From NCBI RefSeq assembly GCF_001746295.1, contig NZ_MJAH01000021.1, positions 62,001 to 126,000 on the forward strand: DNA of 64,000 bases. The letters run 5' to 3'. This DNA is from Streptomyces sp. LUP47B. GTDB lineage: Bacteria > Actinomycetota > Actinomycetes > Streptomycetales > Streptomycetaceae. This document shows, one piece after another, positions 1 through 8,180 of the stretch. The notes beneath the pieces were generated by a model, which had not been told where the DNA came from, ran no database searches, and saw only the letters and a list, made by a program, of their open reading frames with translations. The first letter of the stretch is position 1. Every line of letters starts with the position of its first letter. The translations under genes and the position numbers were made by a program.

Positions 1-942
1 GCCACGTACCGCTCCTGGAAGCAGACCGGCGACGACATCGAGACCGCGCGCGAACTGGGCGCCGACGACCCGGAGTTCGCCGCCGAGGTCAAGGAGCTGG
101 AGAAGGCCCGCGACGGGCTGACGGAGAAGCTGCGGCTTCTCCTCGTCCCGCGCGACCCCAGCGACGACAAGGACGTCATCCTCGAGATCAAGGCCGGCGC
201 GGGCGGCGACGAGTCCGCGCTGTTCGCCGGCGACCTGCTGCGCATGTACCTGCGCTACGCCGAGCGCGTCGGCTGGAAGACCGAGATCATCGACGCCACC
301 GAGTCCGAGCTGGGCGGCTACAAGGACGTCCAGGTCGCCGTGAAGACCAAGGGCGGAAACGGCGCCACCGAGCCCGGGCAGGGCGTCTGGGCCCGGATGA
401 AGTACGAGGGCGGCGTGCACCGCGTGCAGCGCGTCCCGGCGACCGAGTCCCAGGGCCGTATCCACACCTCCGCGGCCGGCGTGCTGGTCACCCCCGAGGC
501 GGAGGAGGTCGACGTGGAGATCAACCCCAACGACCTCCGCATCGACGTCTACCGCTCCTCGGGACCCGGCGGGCAGTCCGTCAACACGACCGACTCCGCC
601 GTGCGCATCACGCACATTCCCACCGGAGTCGTCGCCTCCTGCCAGAACGAGAAGAGCCAACTGCAGAACAAGGAGCAGGCCTTGCGTATCCTGCGCTCCA
701 GGCTGCTCGCGGCGGCGCAGGAGGAGGCGGAGCGCAATGCCGCCGACGCCCGGCGCAGCCAGGTCCGCACCGTCGACCGCTCCGAGAAGATCCGTACGTA
801 CAACTTCCCGGAGAACCGCATCTCGGACCACCGTGTCGGCTTCAAGTCGTACAACCTGGACCAGGTCCTGGACGGCGACCTCGACGCGGTGATCCAGGCC
901 TGCGTCGACGCGGACTCGGCGGCGAAGCTGGCGGCCGCGTAA
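1..942 (+). CDS. prfA: Peptide chain release factor 1 (5' end outside window)
   Basis: Class I release factor that reads UAA and UAG in the ribosomal A site and triggers hydrolysis of peptidyl-tRNA. The visible 313 residues include the RF1-type codon-recognition motif PAT (436-444) and the catalytic GGQ loop (568-576) in the context GPGGQSVN. PAT rather than SPF marks RF1, not RF2. The reading frame is open from the first base, so about 45 N-terminal residues lie upstream. The next gene, prmC, encodes the methylase of this GGQ glutamine, an arrangement common in bacteria. Nothing odd is seen in the visible part. Confidence 0.97.
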   Translation, partial: ATYRSWKQTGDDIETARELGADDPEFAAEVKELEKARDGLTEKLRLLLVPRDPSDDKDVILEIKAGAGGDESALFAGDLLRMYLRYAERVGWKTEIIDATESELGGYKDVQVAVKTKGGNGATEPGQGVWARMKYEGGVHRVQRVPATESQGRIHTSAAGVLVTPEAEEVDVEINPNDLRIDVYRSSGPGGQSVNTTDSAVRITHIPTGVVASCQNEKSQLQNKEQALRILRSRLLAAAQEEAERNAADARRSQVRTVDRSEKIRTYNFPENRISDHRVGFKSYNLDQVLDGDLDAVIQACVDADSAAKLAAA

Positions 943-991
943 AGAGGTACCTACGCACGACCGAGTACCGAGTACGACACGGAGGACTTGC

Positions 992-1837
992 GTGAACCTG
1001 CTGCTCGCAGAGGTGGCCCAGGCCACCCAGCGGCTGGCCGACGCCGGCGTGCCCTCGCCGCGCAACGACGCGGAGGAGCTCGCCGCGTTCGTGCACGGCG
1101 TGAAGCGGGGCGAGCTGCACTCCGTGAAGGACGCGGACTTCGACGCCCGCTACTGGGAGACCATCGCGCGCCGTGAGCAGCGTGAGCCGCTCCAGCACAT
1201 CACCGGGCTCGCCTACTTCCGGTACCTCGAACTCCAGGTGGGGCCCGGTGTGTTCGTGCCGCGGCCGGAGACCGAGTCCGTGGTCGGCTGGGCCATAGAC
1301 GCCGTCCGCGCGATGGATGTCGTCGAGCCGTGCATCGTCGACCTGTGCACCGGCTCCGGCGCCATCGCGCTCGCCCTGGCCCAGGAGGTCCCGCGCTCGC
1401 GCGTGCACGCCGTGGAGCTGTCCGAGGAAGCCCTGCGGTGGACCCGTAAGAACGTCGAGGGGTCGCGGGTCGACCTGCGGCAGGGCAACGCCCTGGACGC
1501 CTTCCCCGACCTCGACGGCCATGTCGACCTGGTCATCTCCAACCCGCCCTACATCCCGCTCACCGAGTGGGAGTACGTCGCTCCCGAGGCGCGGGACTAC
1601 GATCCCGAACTCGCCCTGTTCTCGGGGGAGGACGGCCTCGACCTCATCCGCGGTCTGGAACGGACCGCACACCGGCTCCTGCGCCCGGGCGGTGTCGTCG
1701 TCATCGAGCACGCCGACACCCAGGGCGGCCAGGTGCCGTGGATCTTCACAGAGGAGCGGGGCTGGGCCGACGCGGCCGACCACCCCGACCTCAACAAGCG
1801 CCCCAGGTTCGCGACGGCCCGCAGGGCGATGCCGTGA
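992..1837 (+). CDS. prmC: Release factor glutamine methyltransferase PrmC (HemK)
   Basis: SAM-dependent N5-glutamine methyltransferase that methylates the Gln of the GGQ motif of release factors. The 281-residue product has an N-terminal helical substrate-binding domain, a Rossmann SAM-binding region around the DLCTGSGAIAL motif (about residues 112-122), and the family signature NPPY at about residue 184 (1541-1552), which positions the target amide. The GTG start at 992 is chosen because GGAGG lies about 7 nt upstream (981-985). It follows prfA by 49 bp, so the enzyme and its substrate are probably co-transcribed. Confidence 0.95.
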   Translation: MNLLLAEVAQATQRLADAGVPSPRNDAEELAAFVHGVKRGELHSVKDADFDARYWETIARREQREPLQHITGLAYFRYLELQVGPGVFVPRPETESVVGWAIDAVRAMDVVEPCIVDLCTGSGAIALALAQEVPRSRVHAVELSEEALRWTRKNVEGSRVDLRQGNALDAFPDLDGHVDLVISNPPYIPLTEWEYVAPEARDYDPELALFSGEDGLDLIRGLERTAHRLLRPGGVVVIEHADTQGGQVPWIFTEERGWADAADHPDLNKRPRFATARRAMP

Positions 1838-1889
1838 GCCGCACTCCCAAGACTTCAGAGCAGTACGTGTACGAGGAGGCCCGCTAGAT

Positions 1890-2537
1890 ATGGCACGGCG
1901 ATACGACACCAACGACGCGACCGACCGCACGACCGGTCTGCGCGAAGCCGCGTCCGCCGTCCGCCGTGGCGAGCTCGTGGTCCTCCCGACCGACACGGTG
2001 TACGGCATCGGCGCCGACGCGTTCTCCTCCGAGGCCGTCTCCGACCTCCTGGAGGCCAAGGGCCGGGGCCGCAACATGCCGACCCCCGTGCTGATCGGCT
2101 CCCCGAACACCCTCCACGGTCTCGTCACCGACTTCTCCGAGCTGGCCTGGGAGCTCGTCGACGCCTTCTGGCCGGGCGCGCTCACCCTCGTCGCCAAGCA
2201 CCAGCCGTCCCTGCAGTGGGACCTGGGTGACACCAGGGGCACGGTGGCCGTCCGTATGCCGCTGCACCCGGTCGCCATCGAGCTGCTGACCGAGGTCGGC
2301 CCCATGGCGGTCTCCTCCGCCAACCTGACGGGCCACCCGGCGCCGGAGGACTGTGACGCGGCCCAGGAGATGCTCGGCGACTCGGTCTCCGTGTACCTCG
2401 ACGGCGGCCCGACCCCCGGCAACGTCCCCTCCTCGATCGTCGACGTCACCCGCGAGGTGCCCCTGCTGCTGCGCGCGGGCGCGATCTCCGCGGACGAGCT
2501 CAGGAAGGTCGTACCCGACCTCGAGGTGGCGAATTGA
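1890..2537 (+). CDS. L-threonylcarbamoyladenylate synthase (Sua5/YciO/YrdC family)
   Basis: Makes threonylcarbamoyl-AMP from threonine, bicarbonate and ATP, the first step of the t6A37 modification of ANN-decoding tRNAs. The 215-residue protein is a single YrdC-type domain with the conserved PTDTVYGIG stretch near residue 33 and the SSANLTG segment in the second half. It lacks the extra C-terminal Sua5 domain, so it is the short TsaC-like form. The ATG start at 1890 has GAGGAGG about 10 nt upstream; a longer upstream reading in the same frame overlaps prmC and lacks such a site. The downstream gene starts inside its stop codon, indicating translational coupling. Confidence 0.93.
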   Translation: MARRYDTNDATDRTTGLREAASAVRRGELVVLPTDTVYGIGADAFSSEAVSDLLEAKGRGRNMPTPVLIGSPNTLHGLVTDFSELAWELVDAFWPGALTLVAKHQPSLQWDLGDTRGTVAVRMPLHPVAIELLTEVGPMAVSSANLTGHPAPEDCDAAQEMLGDSVSVYLDGGPTPGNVPSSIVDVTREVPLLLRAGAISADELRKVVPDLEVAN

Positions 2538-3205
2538 CGGCCCCTGACGCGGGGCGTGGCATATGGGACGGGGAAGAGACGCGGACCTTCACGGGGCTCC
2601 CGCGTGACAGCTTCCGCATCCTCCACGTCAGCACCGGCAACGTGTGCCGCTCGCCGATCACCGAGCGGCTGACCCGGCATGCCCTGGCGGACCGGCTCGG
2701 CGACCCGCTGTGGGGCGGGGTCGTTGTGGAGAGCGCGGGGACCTGGGGCCACGAGGGCGCGCCCATGGAGGCCAACGCGGAGACCGTGCTTGCCGAGTTC
2801 GGCGCGGACCCCTCCGGCTTCATGGGCCGGGAACTGCTGGACGAACACGTGATCATGGCGGACCTGGTCCTGACCGCGACCCGCGACCACCGTCAGCAGG
2901 TGATCTCGATGGGCCACTCGGCGGGCCTGCGCACCTTCACGCTGAAGGAGTTCACCCGTCTGGTGAAGGCGATAGACCCGGCGACCCTGCCGCCCCTCGA
3001 GGAGGGCCTGGTGATCCGCGCACGCGCCCTGGTCCGCGCGGCGGCGGCTCTACGCGGGTGGCTCCTGGCCCCGACCGCCGAGGCCGACGAGGTCTTCGAC
3101 CCGTACGGAGCCCCACTGCCCTTCTTCCGCTCGATCGGGGACGAGATAAACGAGGCGCTGGATCCGGTGGTGACGGCGCTGACCGGGGTTCCTGCGCGCG
3201 CGTGA
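2534..3205 (+). CDS. Low-molecular-weight protein-tyrosine-phosphatase-like protein, nucleophile Cys replaced by Ser
   Basis: A 223-residue member of the arsenate reductase/LMW-PTP fold. The P-loop normally reads C-x-G-N-x-C-R-S; here it is STGNVCRS near residue 36, so the position of the nucleophilic cysteine is serine (codon AGC). The Arg and following Ser are kept, as is a C-terminal DPYG that resembles the general-acid DP motif. Family knowledge says loss of that Cys abolishes thiol-phosphate catalysis, so a binding or regulatory role is inferred. The TTG start at 2534 overlaps the stop of the preceding gene; a downstream start would also keep the domain. Its last 18 codons are duplicated just downstream in another frame. 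Confidence 0.8.
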   Translation: MTAPDAGRGIWDGEETRTFTGLPRDSFRILHVSTGNVCRSPITERLTRHALADRLGDPLWGGVVVESAGTWGHEGAPMEANAETVLAEFGADPSGFMGRELLDEHVIMADLVLTATRDHRQQVISMGHSAGLRTFTLKEFTRLVKAIDPATLPPLEEGLVIRARALVRAAAALRGWLLAPTAEADEVFDPYGAPLPFFRSIGDEINEALDPVVTALTGVPARA

Positions 3206-3288
3206 CGCAGGGCGCGTTGGGGATGGGGCTGAACGAGGCGCTGGAGCCTGTCGTCACCGTGCTCACGGGTGTACCCGCAAGGGCGTAA
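3149..3288 (+). repeat. Partial tandem duplication of the PTP-like gene's 3' end
   Basis: Copy 1 (3149-3205) is the last 18 codons plus stop of the PTP-like gene. Copy 2 (3232-3288) has the same length and translates to the same peptide except Asp to Glu and Ala to Val, ending in TAA. Most nucleotide differences between the copies are synonymous third-position changes. Copy 2 is in a different frame from the gene, and that frame is open back to about 2644. Confidence 0.85.
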
Positions 3289-3356
3289 CGACCGGGCACC
3301 GCACAGGCACCGGGCCTACATTGGACGTACGTCATCGTCGACGCCCGGAGTCCACC

Positions 3357-4598
3357 ATGTCGGTCACCCATGCGCCCCAGACCGCCGACGTCCTCACGCG
3401 GCAGGATCCCGAGCTGGCCGAGATCCTGCTCGGGGAGCTCCACCGGCAGTCGTCGACGCTTCAGCTCATCGCCGCCGAGAACTTCTGCTCCCCGGCCGTA
3501 CTGGCCGCGCTGGGCTCCCCGCTGGCCAACAAGTACGCCGAGGGCTACCCGGGCGCCCGGCACCACGGCGGCTGCGAGATCGTCGACGTCGCCGAGCGGC
3601 TCGCCGTGGAGCGGGCGAAGGCCCTGTTCGGCGCCGAGCACGCCAACGTGCAGTCCCACTCCGGCTCTTCGGCGGTCCTGGCCGCCTACGCCGCCCTCCT
3701 GCGCCCCGGCGACACCGTCCTCGCCCTCGGCCTGCCCTACGGCGGCCACCTCACCCATGGCTCGCCCGCCAACTTCTCCGGCCGCTGGTTCGACTTCGTC
3801 CCCTACGGCGTCGACGCCGAGACCGGGCTCATCGACCACTACCAGGTCCGGACACTGGCCCGCACCCACCGGCCCAAGGCGATCGTGTGCGGCTCCATCG
3901 CCTATCCCCGGCACATCGACTACGCCTTCTTCCGCGAGGTCGCCGACGAGGTGGGCGCGTATCTGATCGCCGACGCCGCCCACCCCATCGGGCTCGTCGC
4001 CGGGGGAGCGGCGCCCAGTCCGGTGCCGTACGCCGACGTCGTCTGCGCCACCACGCACAAGGTGCTGCGCGGCCCCCGCGGCGGAATGATCCTCTGCGGT
4101 GGTGAACTGGCCGAGCGGGTCGACCGGGCCGTCTTCCCGTTCACGCAGGGCGGCGCGCAGATGCACACCATCGCCGCCAAGGCGGTCGCGTTCGGCGAGG
4201 CGGCGACACCGTCGTTCGCCGCGTACGCCCGTCAGGTGGTGGCCAATGCGAGGGTCCTCGCGGCCGCGCTGGTCGACGAGGGGCTCGTCGTCACCACCGG
4301 GGGGACCGACACCCACCTCGTGACGGCCGATCCGGCGCCCCTCGGCGTCGACGGACGCGCGGCGAGGGGACGGCTCGCGGCCGCCGGCCTGGTGCTCGAC
4401 TGCTGTGCGCTGCCTCACGCGGACACCCGCGGACTGCGCCTCGGCACGGCCGCCGTCACCACCCAGGGCATGGCCGAGAAGGAGATGGAGAAGGTCGCCG
4501 CCCTGCTCGCGGGGGTTGTGCGCGGCGAGGTCGAGAGCGTCAGGGCACGTGAAGAAGTGCGGGATCTGGTCGGCGGATTTCCGCCGTATCCGGCCTGA
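3357..4598 (+). CDS. glyA: Serine hydroxymethyltransferase
   Basis: PLP enzyme that interconverts serine and glycine while loading tetrahydrofolate with a one-carbon unit. The 413-residue length and fold-type-I features fit: LIAAENF near the N terminus, NKYAEGYPG, the DAAH cofactor-contact motif, and the PLP-binding lysine K235 (4059-4061) in TTHKVLRGPRGG. Several positions depart from typical GlyA (for example SHSGSSA and AHPIGLVAGG), so this is a diverged paralogue rather than the textbook copy and its acyl-group specificity is uncertain. The ATG start at 3357 has CGGAG about 7 nt upstream. Confidence 0.88.
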   Translation: MSVTHAPQTADVLTRQDPELAEILLGELHRQSSTLQLIAAENFCSPAVLAALGSPLANKYAEGYPGARHHGGCEIVDVAERLAVERAKALFGAEHANVQSHSGSSAVLAAYAALLRPGDTVLALGLPYGGHLTHGSPANFSGRWFDFVPYGVDAETGLIDHYQVRTLARTHRPKAIVCGSIAYPRHIDYAFFREVADEVGAYLIADAAHPIGLVAGGAAPSPVPYADVVCATTHKVLRGPRGGMILCGGELAERVDRAVFPFTQGGAQMHTIAAKAVAFGEAATPSFAAYARQVVANARVLAAALVDEGLVVTTGGTDTHLVTADPAPLGVDGRAARGRLAAAGLVLDCCALPHADTRGLRLGTAAVTTQGMAEKEMEKVAALLAGVVRGEVESVRAREEVRDLVGGFPPYPA

Positions 4599-4727
4599 GC
4601 GAGGGTATCCGCACCTGTGGGCACAGCCGCACGTGCAACCATCGGCTCTACCCGGAAGTCCCCAACCATATGCGTGCGTCGCTAGGGTGTGGGGCTGAGA
4701 TGGCCAGCGAGACCTGTGGGGAAGCCT

Positions 4728-6041
4728 GTGCGTGAATACCTGCTGACGCTCTGCATCACGGCCGCGGTGACGTATCTGCTGACAGGGCCGGTACGGAAGT
4801 TCGCGATCGTGGCCGGAGCGATGCCGGAGATCAGGGCCCGTGACGTGCACCGGGAACCGACTCCGCGGCTCGGCGGTATCGCCATGTTCTTCGGACTGTG
4901 CGCGGGCCTGCTGGTCGCCGACCACCTGACCAACCTCAGCGAGGTCTTCGAGAAGTCGAACGAACCGCGCGCCCTGCTCTCCGGAGCGGCCCTGATCTGG
5001 CTGATCGGTGTCCTGGACGACAAGTTCGAGATCGACGCCCTGATCAAGCTGGGCGGCCAGATGATCGCCGCGGGCGTGATGGTCATGCAGGGTCTGACGA
5101 TCCTGTGGCTGCCCATCCCCAGTGTCGGCTCGGTGGCGCTGACCCAGTGGCAGGGCACCCTGCTGACGGTCGCGCTCGTCGTCATCACCATCAACGCGGT
5201 GAACTTCGTCGACGGCCTCGACGGTCTCGCGGCCGGCATGGTCTGCATCGCGGCGGCGGCGTTCTTCCTGTACGCCTACCGGATCTGGTACTCGTACGGC
5301 ATCGAGGCGGCCGCACCGGCGACGCTGTTCTCGGCGATCCTGATGGGCATGTGCCTGGGCTTCCTGCCGCACAACATGCACCCCGCGAGAATCTTCATGG
5401 GCGACTCCGGCTCGATGCTCATCGGACTGGTGCTGGCCGCGGGCGCGATCTCCATCACCGGGCAGATCGACCCGGACGCGCTGAAGCTGTTCGCCGGGTC
5501 CGAGAAGGCGGCCGTGCACCAGACGGTCCCTGTCTACATTCCGCTGCTGCTGCCGCTGAGCATCATCGCGGTGCCGGCCGCCGACCTGATCTCGGCCATC
5601 GTGCGCCGCACCTGGCGCGGCCAGTCGCCGTTCGCCGCCGACCGAGGGCACCTGCACCACCGGCTCCTGGAGATCGGGCACTCGCACAGCCGCGCGGTGT
5701 GGATCATGTACTTCTGGTCGGCGCTGATCGCGTTCGGCTCGCTCGCCTACTCGGTGAACTCCGCGTCCATGTGGATCGTGCTCGGCGTCGTGTTCCTCAG
5801 CACGATCGGTCTCGTGCTGCTCCTGCTGCCGCGCTTCACCCCGCGCGTGCCGATGTGGGCCCAGGCCGTCGTGCCGCCGCGCTACCGCCGTCGGCGTCCC
5901 GTGGTCGTGGACTCCGTGGAGTCCGTGGAGGTGGAACAGCGCACTCCGGTCGCCGTCGGGGTGGCGGGTGTCAACGGTGCGACCGCGCTGAGGGCTCGGT
6001 CGCACGCTCCGGAGAGGCGTAAGGCCGAGACCTCGCGCTGA
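4728..6041 (+). CDS. Undecaprenyl-phosphate GlcNAc/MurNAc-1-phosphate transferase (WecA/TagO/Rfe family)
   Basis: Integral membrane enzyme of the MraY/WecA superfamily that transfers a sugar-1-phosphate from a UDP-sugar to undecaprenyl phosphate, starting a cell-envelope glycan. The 437-residue product has about ten hydrophobic segments and the hallmark cytoplasmic motifs: the Asp-rich NFVDGLDG near residue 159, FMGDSGSM, and HLHHRL. The last ~70 residues are a hydrophilic basic tail. The GTG start at 4728 is preferred over an in-frame start at 4689 because GGGGAAG lies just upstream and the hydrophobic core begins immediately. This gene next to atpI is a conserved actinobacterial pairing (rfe in mycobacteria). 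Confidence 0.88.
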   Translation: MREYLLTLCITAAVTYLLTGPVRKFAIVAGAMPEIRARDVHREPTPRLGGIAMFFGLCAGLLVADHLTNLSEVFEKSNEPRALLSGAALIWLIGVLDDKFEIDALIKLGGQMIAAGVMVMQGLTILWLPIPSVGSVALTQWQGTLLTVALVVITINAVNFVDGLDGLAAGMVCIAAAAFFLYAYRIWYSYGIEAAAPATLFSAILMGMCLGFLPHNMHPARIFMGDSGSMLIGLVLAAGAISITGQIDPDALKLFAGSEKAAVHQTVPVYIPLLLPLSIIAVPAADLISAIVRRTWRGQSPFAADRGHLHHRLLEIGHSHSRAVWIMYFWSALIAFGSLAYSVNSASMWIVLGVVFLSTIGLVLLLLPRFTPRVPMWAQAVVPPRYRRRRPVVVDSVESVEVEQRTPVAVGVAGVNGATALRARSHAPERRKAETSR

Positions 6042-6349
6042 CGCGCAAGGTAAGAATCTGACTAAAGCATTGCCAACGCGTGGGAGTTCTACGGGGCGAC
6101 AAACTGCCCTTATATCAGACAAGTCGGCCACGTTTCCGCACAGACGCGCAGGTTCACTCTCATGTGTGACAGCGAGCACACCTTCTAGGTAAAGACCGCA
6201 TCAAATAGTTTGTGATACGGTTCACGAGAACCCAGGGCGGAGCCGAAGGACCGTTAGTGCGACGGTCCACCGGCGTGAGGGTCACCCTCAGCCCGGGACT
6301 ACGCTCGTCCATGACGACACACCCCCCCTTTGAAAGCGGAGTTGCCGCC
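6042..6349 (+). other. Promoter region of the atp operon
   Basis: 308 bp without a gene between the wecA-type gene and atpI. It is clearly AT-richer than its surroundings and holds a Rex-type operator (6210-6227) and, about 30 bp upstream, a GTGT/ACAC-armed inverted repeat (6164-6181) whose minus strand fits the reported S. coelicolor Crp pattern GTG(N)6GNCAC. No coding sequence is evident before the atpI ribosome site. Confidence 0.6.
6210..6227. promoter_or_regulatory. Rex-type redox operator upstream of atpI
   Basis: TTGTGATACGGTTCACGA matches the Rex operator consensus TTGTGA(N6)TCACAA at all but one arm position. Rex is the NADH/NAD+-sensing repressor of respiratory genes in Streptomyces, and the atp operon is among its reported targets in S. 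avermitilis (recalled knowledge). The site lies about 120 bp before the atpI start, suitable for repression of the operon promoter. Confidence 0.7.
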
Positions 6350-6781
6350 ATGCCGTCCAACGACGTCCGGATCCTGGCTCAGGCCGCCGTGCCCACGGCT
6401 GCCGTCGGCGCTGTTGCCGCCGTCGTCAGTGGTGTGGTCGCCGGTGGCAAGGGTGCGATCGGGGCGGGGGTGGCGACGCTGATCGTGATCCTCTTCATGG
6501 GCATCGGTCTCTACGTCCTGCAGCGCACTGCCAAATCGCTTCCGCACCTGTTCCAGGCAATGGGCCTGATGCTCTACACGACTCAGATCCTGCTGCTGTT
6601 CGTCTTCGTCGCGGTGTTCAAGAACACCACGCTGTTCAACCCCAAGGCTTTCGCTCTCACGCTCGTCGTCGGCACCCTCACCTGGATCGCCGCACAGGCC
6701 CGCGCCCACATGAAGTCCAAGATCCTCTACGTCGAACCCGATTCGGGCACCAAGCCCGAAAAAACGGGGCACTCGTCGTGA
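6350..6781 (+). CDS. atpI: ATP synthase protein I-like membrane protein
   Basis: Small integral membrane protein of 143 residues, first gene of the ATP synthase operon. AtpI-type proteins assist assembly of the c-ring or Mg2+ supply; they are not part of the finished enzyme. The sequence shows four hydrophobic segments (about residues 10-30, 37-57, 68-92 and 97-112) and a hydrophilic tail. Assignment rests largely on position and topology because AtpI sequences are poorly conserved. The ATG start at 6350 is supported by GCGGAG about 9 nt upstream; an in-frame ATG at 6311 has no ribosome site. Confidence 0.8.
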   Translation: MPSNDVRILAQAAVPTAAVGAVAAVVSGVVAGGKGAIGAGVATLIVILFMGIGLYVLQRTAKSLPHLFQAMGLMLYTTQILLLFVFVAVFKNTTLFNPKAFALTLVVGTLTWIAAQARAHMKSKILYVEPDSGTKPEKTGHSS

Positions 6782-7006
6782 GAGGTAGGGCCGGGATAAA
6801 TGCGACTGAGAGACCCTGCTATCGTCCGGTGCCAACTGCGGCATCGCGGGCGCGGGCATCCGAGCTGACGCCTGCTCGAACGCGAGGCTCGATGCCCCCC
6901 GGCCGCCCCCACATCCGTTACACCAGTCCAGTGCCGAACCGCGGCTGCGCGCCGCGCCGACACAACGAGGTTGCCGTACCTATGCGCCACGCTGAAGGAG
7001 CCCGCG

Positions 7007-7828
7007 GTGAGTGCTGACCCGACGCAGGTGCTCGCCTTCGAGACCGATTGCCACATCTTCGACGGTTGTGGCTTCCCGGCACCCGGCCTGCACTCGTTCC
7101 TGTTCGAGCCCCTCCTGGGGGACGGCGACAGCAACGTGTACTTCAACAAGCCGATGCTGCTGGCGCTGATCGGCTCGGTCATCGTTGTCGGCTTCTTCTG
7201 GGCCGCCTTCCGCAAGCCGAAGGTCGTCCCCGGCAAGCTGCAGATGGTCGCCGAGTCCGGCTACGACTTCATCCGCCGCGGTGTCGTCTACGAGACCATC
7301 GGAAAGAAGGAAGGCGAGAAGTACGTACCGCTGGTCGTCTCGCTGTTCTTCTTCATCTGGATGATGAACCTCTGGTCGATCGTCCCGGTCGCCCAGTTCC
7401 CGGTGACCTCGATCATCGCGTACCCGATCGTCCTCGCGGCGATCGTCTACATCCTCTGGGTCTCGCTGACGTTCAAGCGGCACGGATTCGTCGGCGCCTT
7501 CAAGAACTTCACCGGCTACGACAAGTCGCTCGGCCCGGTTCTCCCGCTGGCCATGACGATCGAGTTCTTCTCCAACCTGCTCGTCCGGCCGTTCACCCAC
7601 GCCGTGCGACTCTTCGCGAACATGTTCGCGGGACACACCCTGCTGCTGCTCTTCACGATCGCCAGCTGGTACCTGCTCAACGGCATCGGGATCGCCTACG
7701 CGGGCGTCTCGTTCATCATGGTGATCGTCATGACGGCCTTCGAGCTGTTCATCCAGGCCCTGCAGGCGTATGTGTTCGTGCTGCTGACCTGCACCTTCAT
7801 CCAGGGCGCGCTCGCCGAGCACCACTGA
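7007..7828 (+). CDS. atpB: ATP synthase F0 subunit a
   Basis: Membrane stator subunit that forms the two proton half-channels against the c-ring. The 273-residue protein has five to six transmembrane segments and the essential channel arginine R201 (7607-7609) in the motif AVRLFANMFAGH. The GTG start at 7007 has GAAGGAG 6 nt upstream (6994-7000); an in-frame start at 6971 has no such site. The 225 bp separating it from atpI contain no convincing gene. Confidence 0.96.
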   Translation: MSADPTQVLAFETDCHIFDGCGFPAPGLHSFLFEPLLGDGDSNVYFNKPMLLALIGSVIVVGFFWAAFRKPKVVPGKLQMVAESGYDFIRRGVVYETIGKKEGEKYVPLVVSLFFFIWMMNLWSIVPVAQFPVTSIIAYPIVLAAIVYILWVSLTFKRHGFVGAFKNFTGYDKSLGPVLPLAMTIEFFSNLLVRPFTHAVRLFANMFAGHTLLLLFTIASWYLLNGIGIAYAGVSFIMVIVMTAFELFIQALQAYVFVLLTCTFIQGALAEHH

Positions 7829-7902
7829 GCACCGCCTCCCGAACCCCCCTTGGTGTCCGGCGGCCAACCCCCGCCGGTCCGTACAGATAAGGAAGAATCA
7901 GC

Positions 7903-8139
7903 ATGGCTGCCACTGAGACCCTCGCTGCCGTCTCCGGTTCGCTCGGCTCCATCGGCTACGGCCTCGCCGCCATCGGTCCCGGCGTCGGCGTCGGCATCAT
8001 CTTCGGCAACGGCACCCAGGCTCTTGCCCGTCAGCCCGAAGCTGCCGGCCTGATCCGTGCCAACCAGATCCTCGGCTTCGCCTTCTGTGAGGCGCTCGCC
8101 CTCATCGGTCTGGTCATGCCGTTCGTCTACGGCCAGTGA
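7903..8139 (+). CDS. atpE: ATP synthase F0 subunit c
   Basis: Proteolipid of 78 residues that assembles into the rotating c-ring. Two transmembrane helices flank the polar loop ARQPE (residues 42-46), which contacts the gamma/epsilon stalk, and the proton-carrying carboxylate is E63 in the second helix (FAFCEALALIG). The glycine-rich first helix (GPGVGVG) is typical of ring packing. Length and motifs match the family. A weak ribosome site (AAGGAAG) precedes the ATG. Confidence 0.97.
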   Translation: MAATETLAAVSGSLGSIGYGLAAIGPGVGVGIIFGNGTQALARQPEAAGLIRANQILGFAFCEALALIGLVMPFVYGQ

Positions 8140-8180
8140 TCTGCCGTTCAGCGACAGCCCACTAGACGAAAGGCACTGAC

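Noticed and set aside
842..2917. A 691-codon minus-strand frame across prfA, prmC and tsaC
   Set aside because: Composition is typical of antisense to GC-rich genes, and three conserved genes occupy the plus strand.
3225..3288. Reading the second PTP tail as the true C terminus of the gene
   Set aside because: It is in a different frame from the catalytic domain and the gene has its own complete tail and stop at 3205.
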